This document shows positions 33,068 through 41,360 of a stretch of 50,225 nt of DNA, piece by piece. The stretch covers positions 1 through 50,225 of the forward strand of contig JAGBFX010000006.1 in assembly GCA_017936265.1 (NCBI GenBank), in the 5' to 3' direction. Source of the DNA: Bacteroidaceae bacterium (GTDB lineage Bacteria > Bacteroidota > Bacteroidia > Bacteroidales > Bacteroidaceae). Numbering within the stretch: position 1 is the first letter of the stretch; every line of letters starts with the position of its first letter. A program made the position numbers and the translations under genes. Under the pieces are notes generated by a model. It ran no database searches. It was not told where the DNA came from and was given only the letters and a program-made list of their open reading frames with translations.

Positions 33068-34366
33068 ATGAGAGAGTGTAAAGTAAAGCCGGCAAACGGC
33101 AGACTTGGTGTTATGTGCGTCGGTTTGGGCGCAGTAACAACAACTACAATTATAGGAACATTGATGGCACGCAAGGGTCTTGCGAAGCCTATCGGTTCAT
33201 TTGCCTGTGAGGGTATCATGCGTCTGGGCAAGGGTAGCGAGAAGTACTACAAGGAGGTAAAGGATATTGTTCCTGTAGCCGACCTTAACGACATTGTGTT
33301 CGGAGCATGGGACCTCTATGAGGATGACGGCTACGAAGCAGCCATAAAGGCCGATGTACTCAAGCAGAGAGACATTGACCCTGTAAAGGATGAGCTGAAG
33401 GCTATACGCCCCTACAAGGCACTCTTCGACAAAAGCTACGCAAGCAATATCGACGGCCCTAACGTGAAACATGGTACACGTTGGGAGATGACAGAGCAAT
33501 TGCGCGAGGATATACGCAACTTCAAGCAGGAGAACGGTTGTGAACGCGTAGTGGTAATATGGATTGCCAGCACCGAGAAGTTCATCAAGCGCAACGATGA
33601 GGTACACGGCAGCGTGGCTGCATTTGAGGCTGCAATGAAGGCTGATGATACAGCAAACGTGGCACCAAGTATGTGCTACGCATATGCGGCGATGCGCGAG
33701 GGTTGCCCATTCGTGATGGGCGCACCTAACCTGTGCGTGGATATCCCTGCAATGTGGGAGCTCGCCGAGGAGATGAAGACTCCTATTACCGGCAAGGACT
33801 TCAAGAGCGGACAGACAATGATGAAAACAGTGCTTGCACCTGCATTCTTCACACGCCAGTTGGGTGTCAGAGGCTGGTTCTCGACAAACATCCTGGGCAA
33901 CCGCGACGGTGTGGTGCTTGACAACCCCGAGAACTTCGAGACCAAGCGCGTAAGCAAGACATCGGCACTGGAGAACATTCTCGACAGCGACGTATACCCC
34001 GAGCTCTACAACGATATGTACCACAAGGTACGAATCAACTACTACCCGCCACGTGGCGACGAGAAGGAGAGCTGGGACAACATTGACATCTTCGGTTGGA
34101 TGGGTTACCCGATGACAATCAAGGTCAACTTCCTGTGCCGTGACTCTATCCTTGCAGCTCCGCTGGTGCTCGACCTTATTCTTTTCAGCGATATTGCACA
34201 GCGTGCAGGCGAATATGGCATACAGGAGTTCATGTCGTTCTACTGCAAGGCTCCTATGCACAAGGACGGCGAGAAACCTGTCCACGACCTCTTCAAGCAG
34301 TTTGCGATGCTCAAGAACAAGATCCGTGAGTTCGCTGGCTATGAGGCCGACCAGGAGCTTGATTGA
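33068..34366 (+). CDS. Inositol-3-phosphate synthase (MIPS)
   Basis: 432 aa, within the length range of bacterial MIPS. NAD-binding segment CVGLGAVTTTTIIG at about 17-30 replaces the GxGGxxG pattern, as in other members. Later marks are WIASTEKF, GAPNLCVDIPAMWELA, GKDFKSGQTMMKTVLAPAF and NILGNRDGVVLDNPENF. It converts glucose-6-phosphate to inositol-phosphate, the first step of inositol-lipid synthesis, described in Bacteroides. In Bacteroides the gene clusters with PI-phosphate synthase and phosphatase genes; neither is in this window. A strong terminator follows. The secreted PI-PLC 3 kb upstream may be connected through inositol metabolism. Confidence 0.95.
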   Translation: MRECKVKPANGRLGVMCVGLGAVTTTTIIGTLMARKGLAKPIGSFACEGIMRLGKGSEKYYKEVKDIVPVADLNDIVFGAWDLYEDDGYEAAIKADVLKQRDIDPVKDELKAIRPYKALFDKSYASNIDGPNVKHGTRWEMTEQLREDIRNFKQENGCERVVVIWIASTEKFIKRNDEVHGSVAAFEAAMKADDTANVAPSMCYAYAAMREGCPFVMGAPNLCVDIPAMWELAEEMKTPITGKDFKSGQTMMKTVLAPAFFTRQLGVRGWFSTNILGNRDGVVLDNPENFETKRVSKTSALENILDSDVYPELYNDMYHKVRINYYPPRGDEKESWDNIDIFGWMGYPMTIKVNFLCRDSILAAPLVLDLILFSDIAQRAGEYGIQEFMSFYCKAPMHKDGEKPVHDLFKQFAMLKNKIREFAGYEADQELD

Positions 34367-34395
34367 CAGAGCACCCGAAAGAGGTTTTACAACAC

Positions 34396-34433
34396 AAAAA
34401 TATGCAACAATCATGCGATTGTTGCATATTTTT
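34396..34433 (+). terminator. Intrinsic terminator after MIPS gene
   Basis: Stem AAAAATATGCAACAATC / GATTGTTGCATATTTTT with a 4 nt loop (ATGC), ending in a T-run. It lies 29 nt after the stop and separates this gene from argR. Confidence 0.88.
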
Positions 34434-34498
34434 TATATTTACCACTCCTATTATGTAAAATATTTGCAAAAACACAAGGTTTTTCGTTTAAATATACT

Positions 34499-34506
34499 TA
34501 TTTTTG
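34499..34506 (+). promoter_or_regulatory. -7 box TATTTTTG of argR
   Basis: Fits TAnnTTTG, 26 nt before the argR ATG. The argR operator-like site starts 8 bp downstream. Confidence 0.55.
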
Positions 34507-34513
34507 CAACTAC

Positions 34514-34531
34514 AAAGAATAAATATACAAT
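34514..34531 (+). promoter_or_regulatory. ARG-box-like site before argR
   Basis: AAAGAATAAATATACAAT matches 10 of the 12 fixed bases in the ArgR consensus wnTGAATnwwnATTCAnw (two mismatches). It lies between the -7 box and the start codon, where a bound repressor would block transcription. Autoregulation inferred. Confidence 0.5.
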
Positions 34532-34532
34532 T

Positions 34533-35015
34533 ATGAAGGTAAAGAATTCACGTCTTGACGCCATTCGCCTCATACTTTCCACCCAGGAGATTGGCAGTCA
34601 GGAGGAACTGTTGAACGAACTTGAGAAAGAGGGTTTCAAACTGACACAGGCGACTCTGTCGCGCGATCTGCACCAGCTGCGCGTAGTAAAGACCGTAAGT
34701 ACACAGGGGCGATACAGATATGTGCTTACACGCCCGCACCAGTACCGCCATGCCGGCGAGCAGGGCGAGGTACGCGCCGTGACTACCACGCAGGAGGCAA
34801 ACGGGTTCCTCTCAATAAAGTTCTCGGGCAACATTGCCGTAATACATACCAAACCAAGCTATGCAAGCACGCTTGCATACCACATCGACAATTATGAGTT
34901 TCCCGAGATTATAGGCACAATAGCCGGAGATGACACCGTAATGATGATCATTGCAGAAAACACGACACGCGCGGCAGTACTGAGGGCACTCAGGACAATC
35001 ATACCTAATATATAA
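34533..35015 (+). CDS. argR: Arginine repressor
   Basis: 160 aa from ATG 34533; the frame is open upstream, but only through the terminator and promoter. The N-terminal winged helix-turn-helix covers about 1-70 (SQEELLNELEKEG; TLSRDLHQLRVVK, recognition SRD). The C-terminal hexamerisation and arginine-binding domain contains GTIAGDDTVMMIIAE, with the GT..GDDT residues that hold arginine. With arginine bound it represses arginine synthesis genes. It is the first gene of argR-GNAT-argG-argC-argD. ARG-box-like sites lie in front of argR itself and argG. Confidence 0.95.
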   Translation: MKVKNSRLDAIRLILSTQEIGSQEELLNELEKEGFKLTQATLSRDLHQLRVVKTVSTQGRYRYVLTRPHQYRHAGEQGEVRAVTTTQEANGFLSIKFSGNIAVIHTKPSYASTLAYHIDNYEFPEIIGTIAGDDTVMMIIAENTTRAAVLRALRTIIPNI

Positions 35016-35029
35016 GAAGGAAGACCGAA

Positions 35030-35599
35030 ATGGAAGAGATTGAATATAACGACGGCATTGAAGTCGTCATCGCCAACGCCTCGCACGAGAGGTATGTCGA
35101 TGAGATTCTCAACACAATCAGCGATGCGGCAAAGGTACGCGGCACAGGTATCGCCAAACGTACACACGAATACGTGGTACAGAAGATGAAAGAGGGCAAG
35201 GCTATCATTGCGCTTGCAGGGGAGGAGTTTGCCGGGTTCTGTTACATCGAGAGCTGGGGCAACAGGCAGTACGTGGCAAACTCGGGACTTATTGTAAGGG
35301 AGAAGTTCCGCGGGCATGGTCTGGCACGCCGCATCAAGCAGAGAGCCTTCATGCTTTCGAGGGAGAAGTGGCCCAAGGCAAAACTGTTCGGACTGACAAG
35401 CGGCGGTGCGGTAATGAAGATAAATACCGAACTTGGGTATGTGCCTGTTCCATTCTCGGAACTGACCGACGACGAGGCTTTCTGGAAAGGATGCCAAGGT
35501 TGTGTGAACCACGATGTGCTGATGCGTACAGACAGGCGATACTGCATTTGTACCGCAATGCTTTACGACCCGGCAAAGCACAAGGACGGGGAAAAATAG
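35030..35599 (+). CDS. GNAT acyltransferase of the arginine cluster (N-acylglutamate synthase candidate)
   Basis: 189 aa GNAT fold. The acetyl-CoA pyrophosphate loop is REKFRGHGLARRI (about 93-105, R/QxxGxG/A). It starts 14 bp after argR and is followed by argG, so it belongs to the arginine unit. The likely job is the first step, N-acylation of glutamate, in place of classical ArgA. Because Bacteroides fragilis runs the pathway with succinylated intermediates, the acyl donor may be succinyl-CoA. That is inference from relatives, not from residues seen here. The segment WKGCQGCVNHDVL near the end is unusual for the superfamily and may define this subfamily. Confidence 0.8.
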   Translation: MEEIEYNDGIEVVIANASHERYVDEILNTISDAAKVRGTGIAKRTHEYVVQKMKEGKAIIALAGEEFAGFCYIESWGNRQYVANSGLIVREKFRGHGLARRIKQRAFMLSREKWPKAKLFGLTSGGAVMKINTELGYVPVPFSELTDDEAFWKGCQGCVNHDVLMRTDRRYCICTAMLYDPAKHKDGEK

Positions 35600-35667
35600 G
35601 ATACGTTCCATCTTGAAAGGATGAGTTATAAAGCAGCCATGATAAATCGGACAGGTTTAGTTCCTGT

Positions 35668-35685
35668 TTTGAATATTAATTGATT
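35668..35685 (+). promoter_or_regulatory. ARG-box-like operator before argG
   Basis: TTTGAATATTAATTGATT matches 11 of 12 fixed positions of wnTGAATnwwnATTCAnw. It ends on the first base of the -7 box (35685-35692), so ArgR binding would occlude the promoter. A separate inverted repeat ACAGG-tttagtt-CCTGT (about 35651-35667) lies just upstream. Confidence 0.6.
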
Positions 35686-35692
35686 ATATTTG
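35685..35692 (+). promoter_or_regulatory. -7 box TATATTTG of argG
   Basis: Perfect TAnnTTTG only 8 nt before ATG 35701, implying a very short or nearly leaderless 5' end. Confidence 0.6.
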
Positions 35693-35700
35693 CAAAAAAT

Positions 35701-36903
35701 ATGGAGAAAAAGAAAGTTGTTGTCGCATTCAGCGGCGGACTCGATACATCATTCACTGTAATGTACCTCGCAAAGGAGAAAGGATACGAGGTATATGCAG
35801 CATGTGCGAACACAGGAGGATTCAGCCCCGAGCAGCTGAAGCAGAATGAGGAGAATGCATACAAGCTGGGAGCAAAAGGGTATGTTACCCTTGACGTTAC
35901 AAGAGAATACTACGACAAGAGCCTGCGTTACATGATTTACGGCAATGTGCTGCGCAACGGCACATACCCTATCTCCGTATCATCGGAGAGGATATTCCAG
36001 GCGCTTGCCATTGCACGTTATGCCAACGAGATTGGCGCCGACGCCATTGCTCATGGCTCAACCGGTGCGGGCAATGACCAGATACGCTTTGACATGACAT
36101 TCCTTGTATGTGCCCCGGGAGTCGAGATTATCACACTGACACGCGACATGACACTGACACGCGAGTTCGAGGTAAACTACCTGAACGAGCATGGTTTCAA
36201 GGCCGATTTTGCCAAGCTGAAATATTCATACAACGTGGGTCTGTGGGGAACATCAATCTGCGGTGGAGAGATTCTTGACTCAAAGCAGGGACTGCCCGAC
36301 AGCGCATACTTGAAGCAGGTAGAGAAGGAGGGCGAAGAGGAGCTGCATCTCACATTCGAGAACGGCGAACTGAAGGCTGTCAACGGCGAGAAGTTCGAAG
36401 ATCCCATAAAGGCGATACAGAAGGTCGAGGAGATTGGCGCTCCCTATGGCATAGGACGCGACATGCACGTCGGAGACACGATAATAGGCATAAAGGGTCG
36501 TGTCGGCTTTGAGGCGGCAGCACCGATGCTGATAATCGCTGCGCACAAGTTCCTCGAGAAGTACACCCTGAGCAAGTGGCAGCAGTACTGGAAAGACCAG
36601 GTGGCAAACTGGTACGGCATGTTCCTGCATGAGAGCCAATATCTTGAGCCTGTGATGCGCGACATTGAGGCCATGCTTGAAAGCTCGCAGAGGAACGTGA
36701 CAGGCACTGCGATACTGAAGCTCATGCCGAAGCATTTCGAGACCGTAGGCGTCGACTCGCCCAACGACCTTGTAAAGAACAAGCTCGGCGAGTATGGCGA
36801 GGTACAGAAAGGGTGGACTGCCGAAGAGGCGAAGGGATTCATCAAGGTAACCTCTACCCCGCTTCGCGCATACTATGCGAGCCACCCCGATGAGAAGATA
36901 TAA
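35701..36903 (+). CDS. argG: Argininosuccinate synthase
   Basis: 400 aa from ATG 35701; an in-frame ATG at 35680 is upstream of or within the promoter and is rejected. The P-loop of the PP-ATPase family is AFSGGLDTS at 9-17. Further marks are HGSTGAGNDQIRF and YNVGLWGTSICGGEIL. It joins citrulline and aspartate with ATP. The promoter and ARG-box-like site directly upstream indicate ArgR control separate from argR-GNAT. It is followed 14 bp later by argC, so argG-argC are co-transcribed. Confidence 0.96.
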   Translation: MEKKKVVVAFSGGLDTSFTVMYLAKEKGYEVYAACANTGGFSPEQLKQNEENAYKLGAKGYVTLDVTREYYDKSLRYMIYGNVLRNGTYPISVSSERIFQALAIARYANEIGADAIAHGSTGAGNDQIRFDMTFLVCAPGVEIITLTRDMTLTREFEVNYLNEHGFKADFAKLKYSYNVGLWGTSICGGEILDSKQGLPDSAYLKQVEKEGEEELHLTFENGELKAVNGEKFEDPIKAIQKVEEIGAPYGIGRDMHVGDTIIGIKGRVGFEAAAPMLIIAAHKFLEKYTLSKWQQYWKDQVANWYGMFLHESQYLEPVMRDIEAMLESSQRNVTGTAILKLMPKHFETVGVDSPNDLVKNKLGEYGEVQKGWTAEEAKGFIKVTSTPLRAYYASHPDEKI

Positions 36904-36917
36904 TTATAATACAATAT

Positions 36918-37886
36918 ATGATACGAGTTGGAATTATTGGAGGTGCGGGCTACACCGCGGGAGAACTTATACGTCTGTTGCTCATACACCCCGAAGTTGA
37001 AATAAAGTTTGTACACAGCAACAGCAACGCTGGTAACCGCATAACAGACGTGCATGCAGGCCTTTATGGCGAGACCGAGCTGATGTTCACTGATGAAATG
37101 CCTTTTGAGGAGATTGACTTGCTCTTCTTCTGCACCGCTCACGGCGATACACGAAAGTTCCTGGAGAGCAATACCCTGCCCGATGAGCTGAAGGTAATAG
37201 ACCTCTCCATGGATTACCGCATCAAGGGTCACGACCATGATTTCATATATGGCCTGCCCGAGCTGAACCGCCGCAACACATGCAAGAGCCGATACGTTGC
37301 CAACCCTGGTTGCTTTGCCACATGCATTGAGCTTGGTCTGTTGCCGTTGGCAAAGGAGCATCTGCTCAAGGGCGACATATCGGTAAACGCCATTACAGGC
37401 AGCACCGGCGCAGGTGTCAAGCCACAGGCTGCTACACATTTCAGCTGGAGGAATGACAACATGAGCATATACAAGCCGTTCGAGCATCAGCACCTGCCCG
37501 AGATAATCCAAAGCATCAAGCAGTTGCAGCCCGACTACAACGGAGAAATTGACTTCATTCCCTACCGCGGCGGTTTCGCACGCGGAATATTCGCGACAAT
37601 AGTAGTGAAATGTGACCTCGACATAGAGACGCTGTACAAGCTGTACGAGAGTTATTATGAGCGCGATTCGTTCACACACATCGTGAATATCCCTGTTGAC
37701 CTGAAGCAGGTGGTAAACACCAACAAATGCCTCATCCACCTCGAGAAGCATGGCAACAAGCTGCTGATAACATCAGTGATTGACAACCTTCTGAAGGGTG
37801 CAAGCGGCACTGCAGTGCATAACATGAACTTGCTTTTCGGGCTTGCCGAGACCGTAGGTCTGCAGCTGAAGCCATCGGCGTTCTAA
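36918..37886 (+). CDS. argC: N-acyl-gamma-glutamyl-phosphate reductase
   Basis: 322 aa. NADP-binding GGAGYTAGE at 8-16; catalytic Cys132 in VANPGCFAT; further conserved EHQHLPEI and FIPYRGGFARGI. It reduces N-acyl-glutamyl-phosphate to the semialdehyde. Since Bacteroides relatives use succinylated intermediates, the acyl group may be succinyl. It lies 14 bp after argG. argB and the transcarbamylase gene are not in this window, so the pathway is split between loci. Confidence 0.95.
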   Translation: MIRVGIIGGAGYTAGELIRLLLIHPEVEIKFVHSNSNAGNRITDVHAGLYGETELMFTDEMPFEEIDLLFFCTAHGDTRKFLESNTLPDELKVIDLSMDYRIKGHDHDFIYGLPELNRRNTCKSRYVANPGCFATCIELGLLPLAKEHLLKGDISVNAITGSTGAGVKPQAATHFSWRNDNMSIYKPFEHQHLPEIIQSIKQLQPDYNGEIDFIPYRGGFARGIFATIVVKCDLDIETLYKLYESYYERDSFTHIVNIPVDLKQVVNTNKCLIHLEKHGNKLLITSVIDNLLKGASGTAVHNMNLLFGLAETVGLQLKPSAF

Positions 37887-38008
37887 AGCTGGAAACGGGA
37901 AAGTTTGAAGTTTCGACACCACTTGCAACAATTGATTGCACCATTAATGCTCCTTAATTGTGTCCTTAATCCCCTTGTTACCTTTAATACCACAAAACAA
38001 GAAACAAC

Positions 38009-39130
38009 ATGGAATTATATAATGTATACCCTCTCTTCGACGTCAACATCATAAAGGGCGAGGGGTGCAAGGTGTGGGATGACAGAGGGAATGAATACCT
38101 TGACCTTTACGGCGGGCATGCAGTAATATCCATCGGCCATGCACACCCCAAATATGTAGAGAAGATTAGCAGTCAGGTTGCGACATTGGGATTCTACTCC
38201 AATTCGGTCATCAATACCCTGCAACAAAGGGTTGCCGATAGATTAGGCAGGGTAAGCGGCTATGAGGATTACAACCTATTCTTCATAAACTCAGGTGCCG
38301 AGGCCAACGAGAATGCACTCAAGCTCTCATCGTTCAAGAACGGCAAGAAGCGTGTAATTGCCTTTAAAAAGGCATTCCACGGACGCACGTCGCTTGCCGT
38401 GGAGGTTACTGACAATCCGAAGATAATCGCACCCATAAATGCCAACGGACATACCACATACCTGCCGCTCGGCGACATTGAGGGAGTGCGCGCCGAGATT
38501 GAAAAGGGCGACGTTACAGCCGTCATAATCGAAGGCATACAGGGCGTTGGCGGAATACAGATTCCCGATGCAAAGTTCCTGCAGGAGCTTCAGTCATTGT
38601 GCAATGCCACCGGCACCACACTCATCCTTGATGAGATACAGAGCGGTTGTGGGCGCAGCGGCAAGTTCTTCGCTCACCAGTGGGCCGGGATAAGACCCGA
38701 CATCATAACACAGGCAAAGGGCATAGGTAACGGATTCCCCATAGGAGTGGTACTCATCAGTCCCAAGTTCCAGGCCGTATATGGCGAGCTCGGGACGACA
38801 TTCGGCGGCAACCACCTTGCATGCGCCGCAGCCGAGGCCGTTCTCGAAGTGATAGAGGAGGAAAACCTGCTGGACAACGTGAACAAAGTAGGCAACTACC
38901 TCATGGAGGAGCTGAAAAAGATTCCACAAATAAAGGAGGTGCGCGGACGCGGCCTGATTATTGGCATTGAGTTCGATGAGCCAATCAAGGAGATACGCCA
39001 CAGACTACTCTTCGAGGAGCATGTATTCACAGGAGTGAGCGGCACGAATGTGATACGCCTGTTGCCACCGCTGACACTCTCGCTTGAAGAAGCGGAAGAA
39101 TTCATAATAAGATTCAAGAATGTTTTATAA
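38009..39130 (+). CDS. argD: Acylornithine aminotransferase
   Basis: 373 aa class III PLP aminotransferase, slightly shorter than the ~400 aa E. coli enzyme. PLP-lysine K237 in TQAKGIGNGFPIG, cofactor Asp208 in LILDEIQSG, NSGAEANENALKL for the phosphate, and FHGRTSLA. It transfers the amino group from glutamate to N-acyl-glutamate semialdehyde. It is separated from argC by 122 bp of AT-rich DNA in which I see no clear box. Last gene of the arginine cluster; the next genes run the opposite way. Confidence 0.94.
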   Translation: MELYNVYPLFDVNIIKGEGCKVWDDRGNEYLDLYGGHAVISIGHAHPKYVEKISSQVATLGFYSNSVINTLQQRVADRLGRVSGYEDYNLFFINSGAEANENALKLSSFKNGKKRVIAFKKAFHGRTSLAVEVTDNPKIIAPINANGHTTYLPLGDIEGVRAEIEKGDVTAVIIEGIQGVGGIQIPDAKFLQELQSLCNATGTTLILDEIQSGCGRSGKFFAHQWAGIRPDIITQAKGIGNGFPIGVVLISPKFQAVYGELGTTFGGNHLACAAAEAVLEVIEEENLLDNVNKVGNYLMEELKKIPQIKEVRGRGLIIGIEFDEPIKEIRHRLLFEEHVFTGVSGTNVIRLLPPLTLSLEEAEEFIIRFKNVL

Positions 39131-39211
39131 CAAATGACCTGACATCGGCCCTACATGAGAAGGCGATGAAAAGAAAGGTCAATATACAGCCGAGTGAAGT
39201 TCTCATATCCG

Positions 39212-40528
39212 CTACATCCTGAGCCAATCAGCCGGGTTAAGAATCTGCTTCTCCTTGCGCAGCTGGAACTGGATTCTCGGAGTACCGGACTTCGCATCCT
39301 TACCGGCATCACCAAGGATATCGCCGGCCTTGACCGTCTCGCCACCGTTCACACGCATATTGGCGACATTGCTGTAGACCGATATATACTCGCCATGACG
39401 CACAAGTACGAAATGATAGTTACCGTCATTTACGACAGCAGTGACCTTGCCGTCAAAGATACAGCGTACCTTGGCACCGGCACTGCCCTCAAGGACAATA
39501 CCCTTATTGTTAATCTGCACATTGCCTTTGCCTTCGATTACATTCTTTGTTCCGAACTCATCCACTACCAGATAAGGTCCGGTAATGGGGACAGGCATCT
39601 TCTTCTTGTTCTTGAGGAATGTGCCGCTCATCTCGGCAACACCGGCATCGGAGAGGTAGGCATCACTCTCCTTTGCATTCTCCTTCACGCTACCCTTGCC
39701 TGCCTTTCCGCCACTCTTTGACGCCTCTTTCTTCTTGCGCGCGGCCTCGGCAGCTCGCTTCTTTGCTGCACGTTCCTCGGCAAGCACTCTCTCAATCTCG
39801 GTATCTATTCGCTTGTTGAGTTTGTTGAGTTCCTTCTGTTTCTTTGTCAGTTCAGCCTTTACCTTGCCCGACTGTTTCTTGAGCTTGGCAAGGGTGGCGC
39901 GCTGCTCCTTCTCAAGCTGTTGCAGTTCTGCGCTGACGTTCTCCTGTTCCTTGAGGGATTCGTTCTTTGCAAGATATGCCGCCTCAAGCTCGCTCTTCTT
40001 CTCGGCCAGGAGTGTTATCTGATGCTGCAGACTCTCGGCAAGGCGACCATGGGCATCCATATACTCGTTCGTATAGCGGTAACGGCGCAGCAAAGTATAG
40101 AAATCCTCAGAGTCGAGGAGGAAACTCAGCTTGCTGTTGGCCTTGCCATACTTGCGGGCACGGCGAAGCGCCTCGGCATACTCGCCGCGTGACTGCGCGA
40201 CACGCTCTTCCTGAAGCTTTATATCTGCATTTATCTGCTTTATCTCGCTGTCTATTGCCTTTACCTCGTTCTTTAGGAGGGAGACAAGACTCTTCTGCTT
40301 CTTTATCCTGGCATCTATGACGCTGAGGTTGCGCAGCTGGCTGTTCACATCTTCCTGCGCCGAGAGAAGGATTTTCTTCTGCTGTTCAATCTCGTTGCGC
40401 AATGCTGTTGCCTGACCACGCATCTTCTTGATATTCGCATTCTGTGCATTGAGGGCACAGAGCGGAAGCATAAGGAAAAGAGAGGCCGACAATACTCTCA
40501 TTATAATGTGCTTTATCATAGGATTCAT
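39212..40528 (-). CDS. EnvC-like murein hydrolase activator (coiled coil plus degenerate LytM)
   Basis: 438 aa with a signal peptide (RVLSASLFLMLPLCALNAQ). Residues about 25-265 form a long coiled coil rich in Lys, Glu and Gln, followed by a Lys/Ala-rich linker (AAKKRAAEAARKKKEASKSG). The C-terminal LytM/M23 fold (about 330-438) keeps the HGEYISVYSN strand but the zinc ligands are missing: the usual HxH near the end is replaced by RIQFQLRK. A degenerate LytM after a coiled coil is the hallmark of EnvC-type activators that switch on amidases during cell division. The partner amidase is not in the window. It is last in a minus-strand block with dut, TPR and DUF4292 genes. Confidence 0.88.
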   Translation of the reverse strand: MNPMIKHIIMRVLSASLFLMLPLCALNAQNANIKKMRGQATALRNEIEQQKKILLSAQEDVNSQLRNLSVIDARIKKQKSLVSLLKNEVKAIDSEIKQINADIKLQEERVAQSRGEYAEALRRARKYGKANSKLSFLLDSEDFYTLLRRYRYTNEYMDAHGRLAESLQHQITLLAEKKSELEAAYLAKNESLKEQENVSAELQQLEKEQRATLAKLKKQSGKVKAELTKKQKELNKLNKRIDTEIERVLAEERAAKKRAAEAARKKKEASKSGGKAGKGSVKENAKESDAYLSDAGVAEMSGTFLKNKKKMPVPITGPYLVVDEFGTKNVIEGKGNVQINNKGIVLEGSAGAKVRCIFDGKVTAVVNDGNYHFVLVRHGEYISVYSNVANMRVNGGETVKAGDILGDAGKDAKSGTPRIQFQLRKEKQILNPADWLRM

Positions 40529-40538
40529 TTTAAAGTTT

Positions 40539-41360
40539 TCACTCTATCTCCCCGACCGACCCGATTATCCCGTCAAGCGAGACCCTCTTATATGCCTTCG
40601 ACACCTTGCGCGGAGAGAACACGAACTTGTCGCTCTTGAGGCTGCTCATTCTGAGCGAGAGGCTTGCAGATGGTACATCACTGCTGAACGACAGTTCTAC
40701 CATACGCGGGAAGGGAGTTCCATTAAAATCGGTAAAGTCGCTGTAGCGGCATACCACACTGCCACCACCGGAATGGGCACCCTCACTCCTTACAAGGTTG
40801 CCGTTGCTCTTGTCTATGTAGAACTTATACACGACAGGATTGTCAGCGGATGTAGTTACAGTGATATAGTCGCCTTCATCGACTATCCTCATGCTCTTCA
40901 AAGCCTTTCTGAAGTGCGTACCGTCGGGGGAGAACATCCTGTTCAGCAGCACCGACTCAAGTATGGTGTACCCTGTTCCCGTACCACCCAAGAAAGAGAG
41001 GAGAGTGTATGGAGCCTCGGCATATATCCTGTCTATCTTATATATGAACTTGACCGTATACGGTAGGAACTCAAGACAGGCCGCCTCCATAAGCCCCAGT
41101 GCCGTTGCGCTGATTTGCACCCCCTCATTCTCCTTGACACGCAGTTTGCCTTTTAGCGAGAGACTTTCATCGCCTATTGAGGCACTCATCTTCAACGCAG
41201 ATGACAGATATTCCACATCCCTGTTTGCCGAGGGGAGAAGAGCCACAGAGGCTGCCGACGCGACCGGCGCCGTGCCAACAAGTACACGCCTTGCGCTACA
41301 GCCTGTCAGCAGGAGCGCGAACGACAGGAACAGCAACATGACACCGCCCGGGGTTCTCAT
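40539..41360 (-). CDS. DUF4292 lipoprotein
   Basis: 273 aa. Lipoprotein signal ending in LLTGC with Cys21, so it is probably lipid-anchored to the outer or inner membrane. The body matches the DUF4292 pattern: SLKGKLRVKENEGVQISATALG near residue 70, then YTVKFIYKIDRIYAE, and later DFTDFNGTPFPRMVE. This is a LolA/LolB-like beta fold in outer-membrane lipoproteins of Bacteroidetes; the role is not established. Its start overlaps the TPR gene's stop by 4 bp, and the EnvC-like gene starts 10 bp after its stop, so the three are one operon, suggesting a role in envelope assembly. Confidence 0.88.
   Translation of the reverse strand: MRTPGGVMLLFLSFALLLTGCSARRVLVGTAPVASAASVALLPSANRDVEYLSSALKMSASIGDESLSLKGKLRVKENEGVQISATALGLMEAACLEFLPYTVKFIYKIDRIYAEAPYTLLSFLGGTGTGYTILESVLLNRMFSPDGTHFRKALKSMRIVDEGDYITVTTSADNPVVYKFYIDKSNGNLVRSEGAHSGGGSVVCRYSDFTDFNGTPFPRMVELSFSSDVPSASLSLRMSSLKSDKFVFSPRKVSKAYKRVSLDGIIGSVGEIE

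Noticed and set aside
39212-40528. Active M23 zinc endopeptidase
   Set aside because: The zinc ligands expected in the LytM domain are replaced (RIQFQLRK in place of an HxH segment), so it was called an EnvC-like activator.
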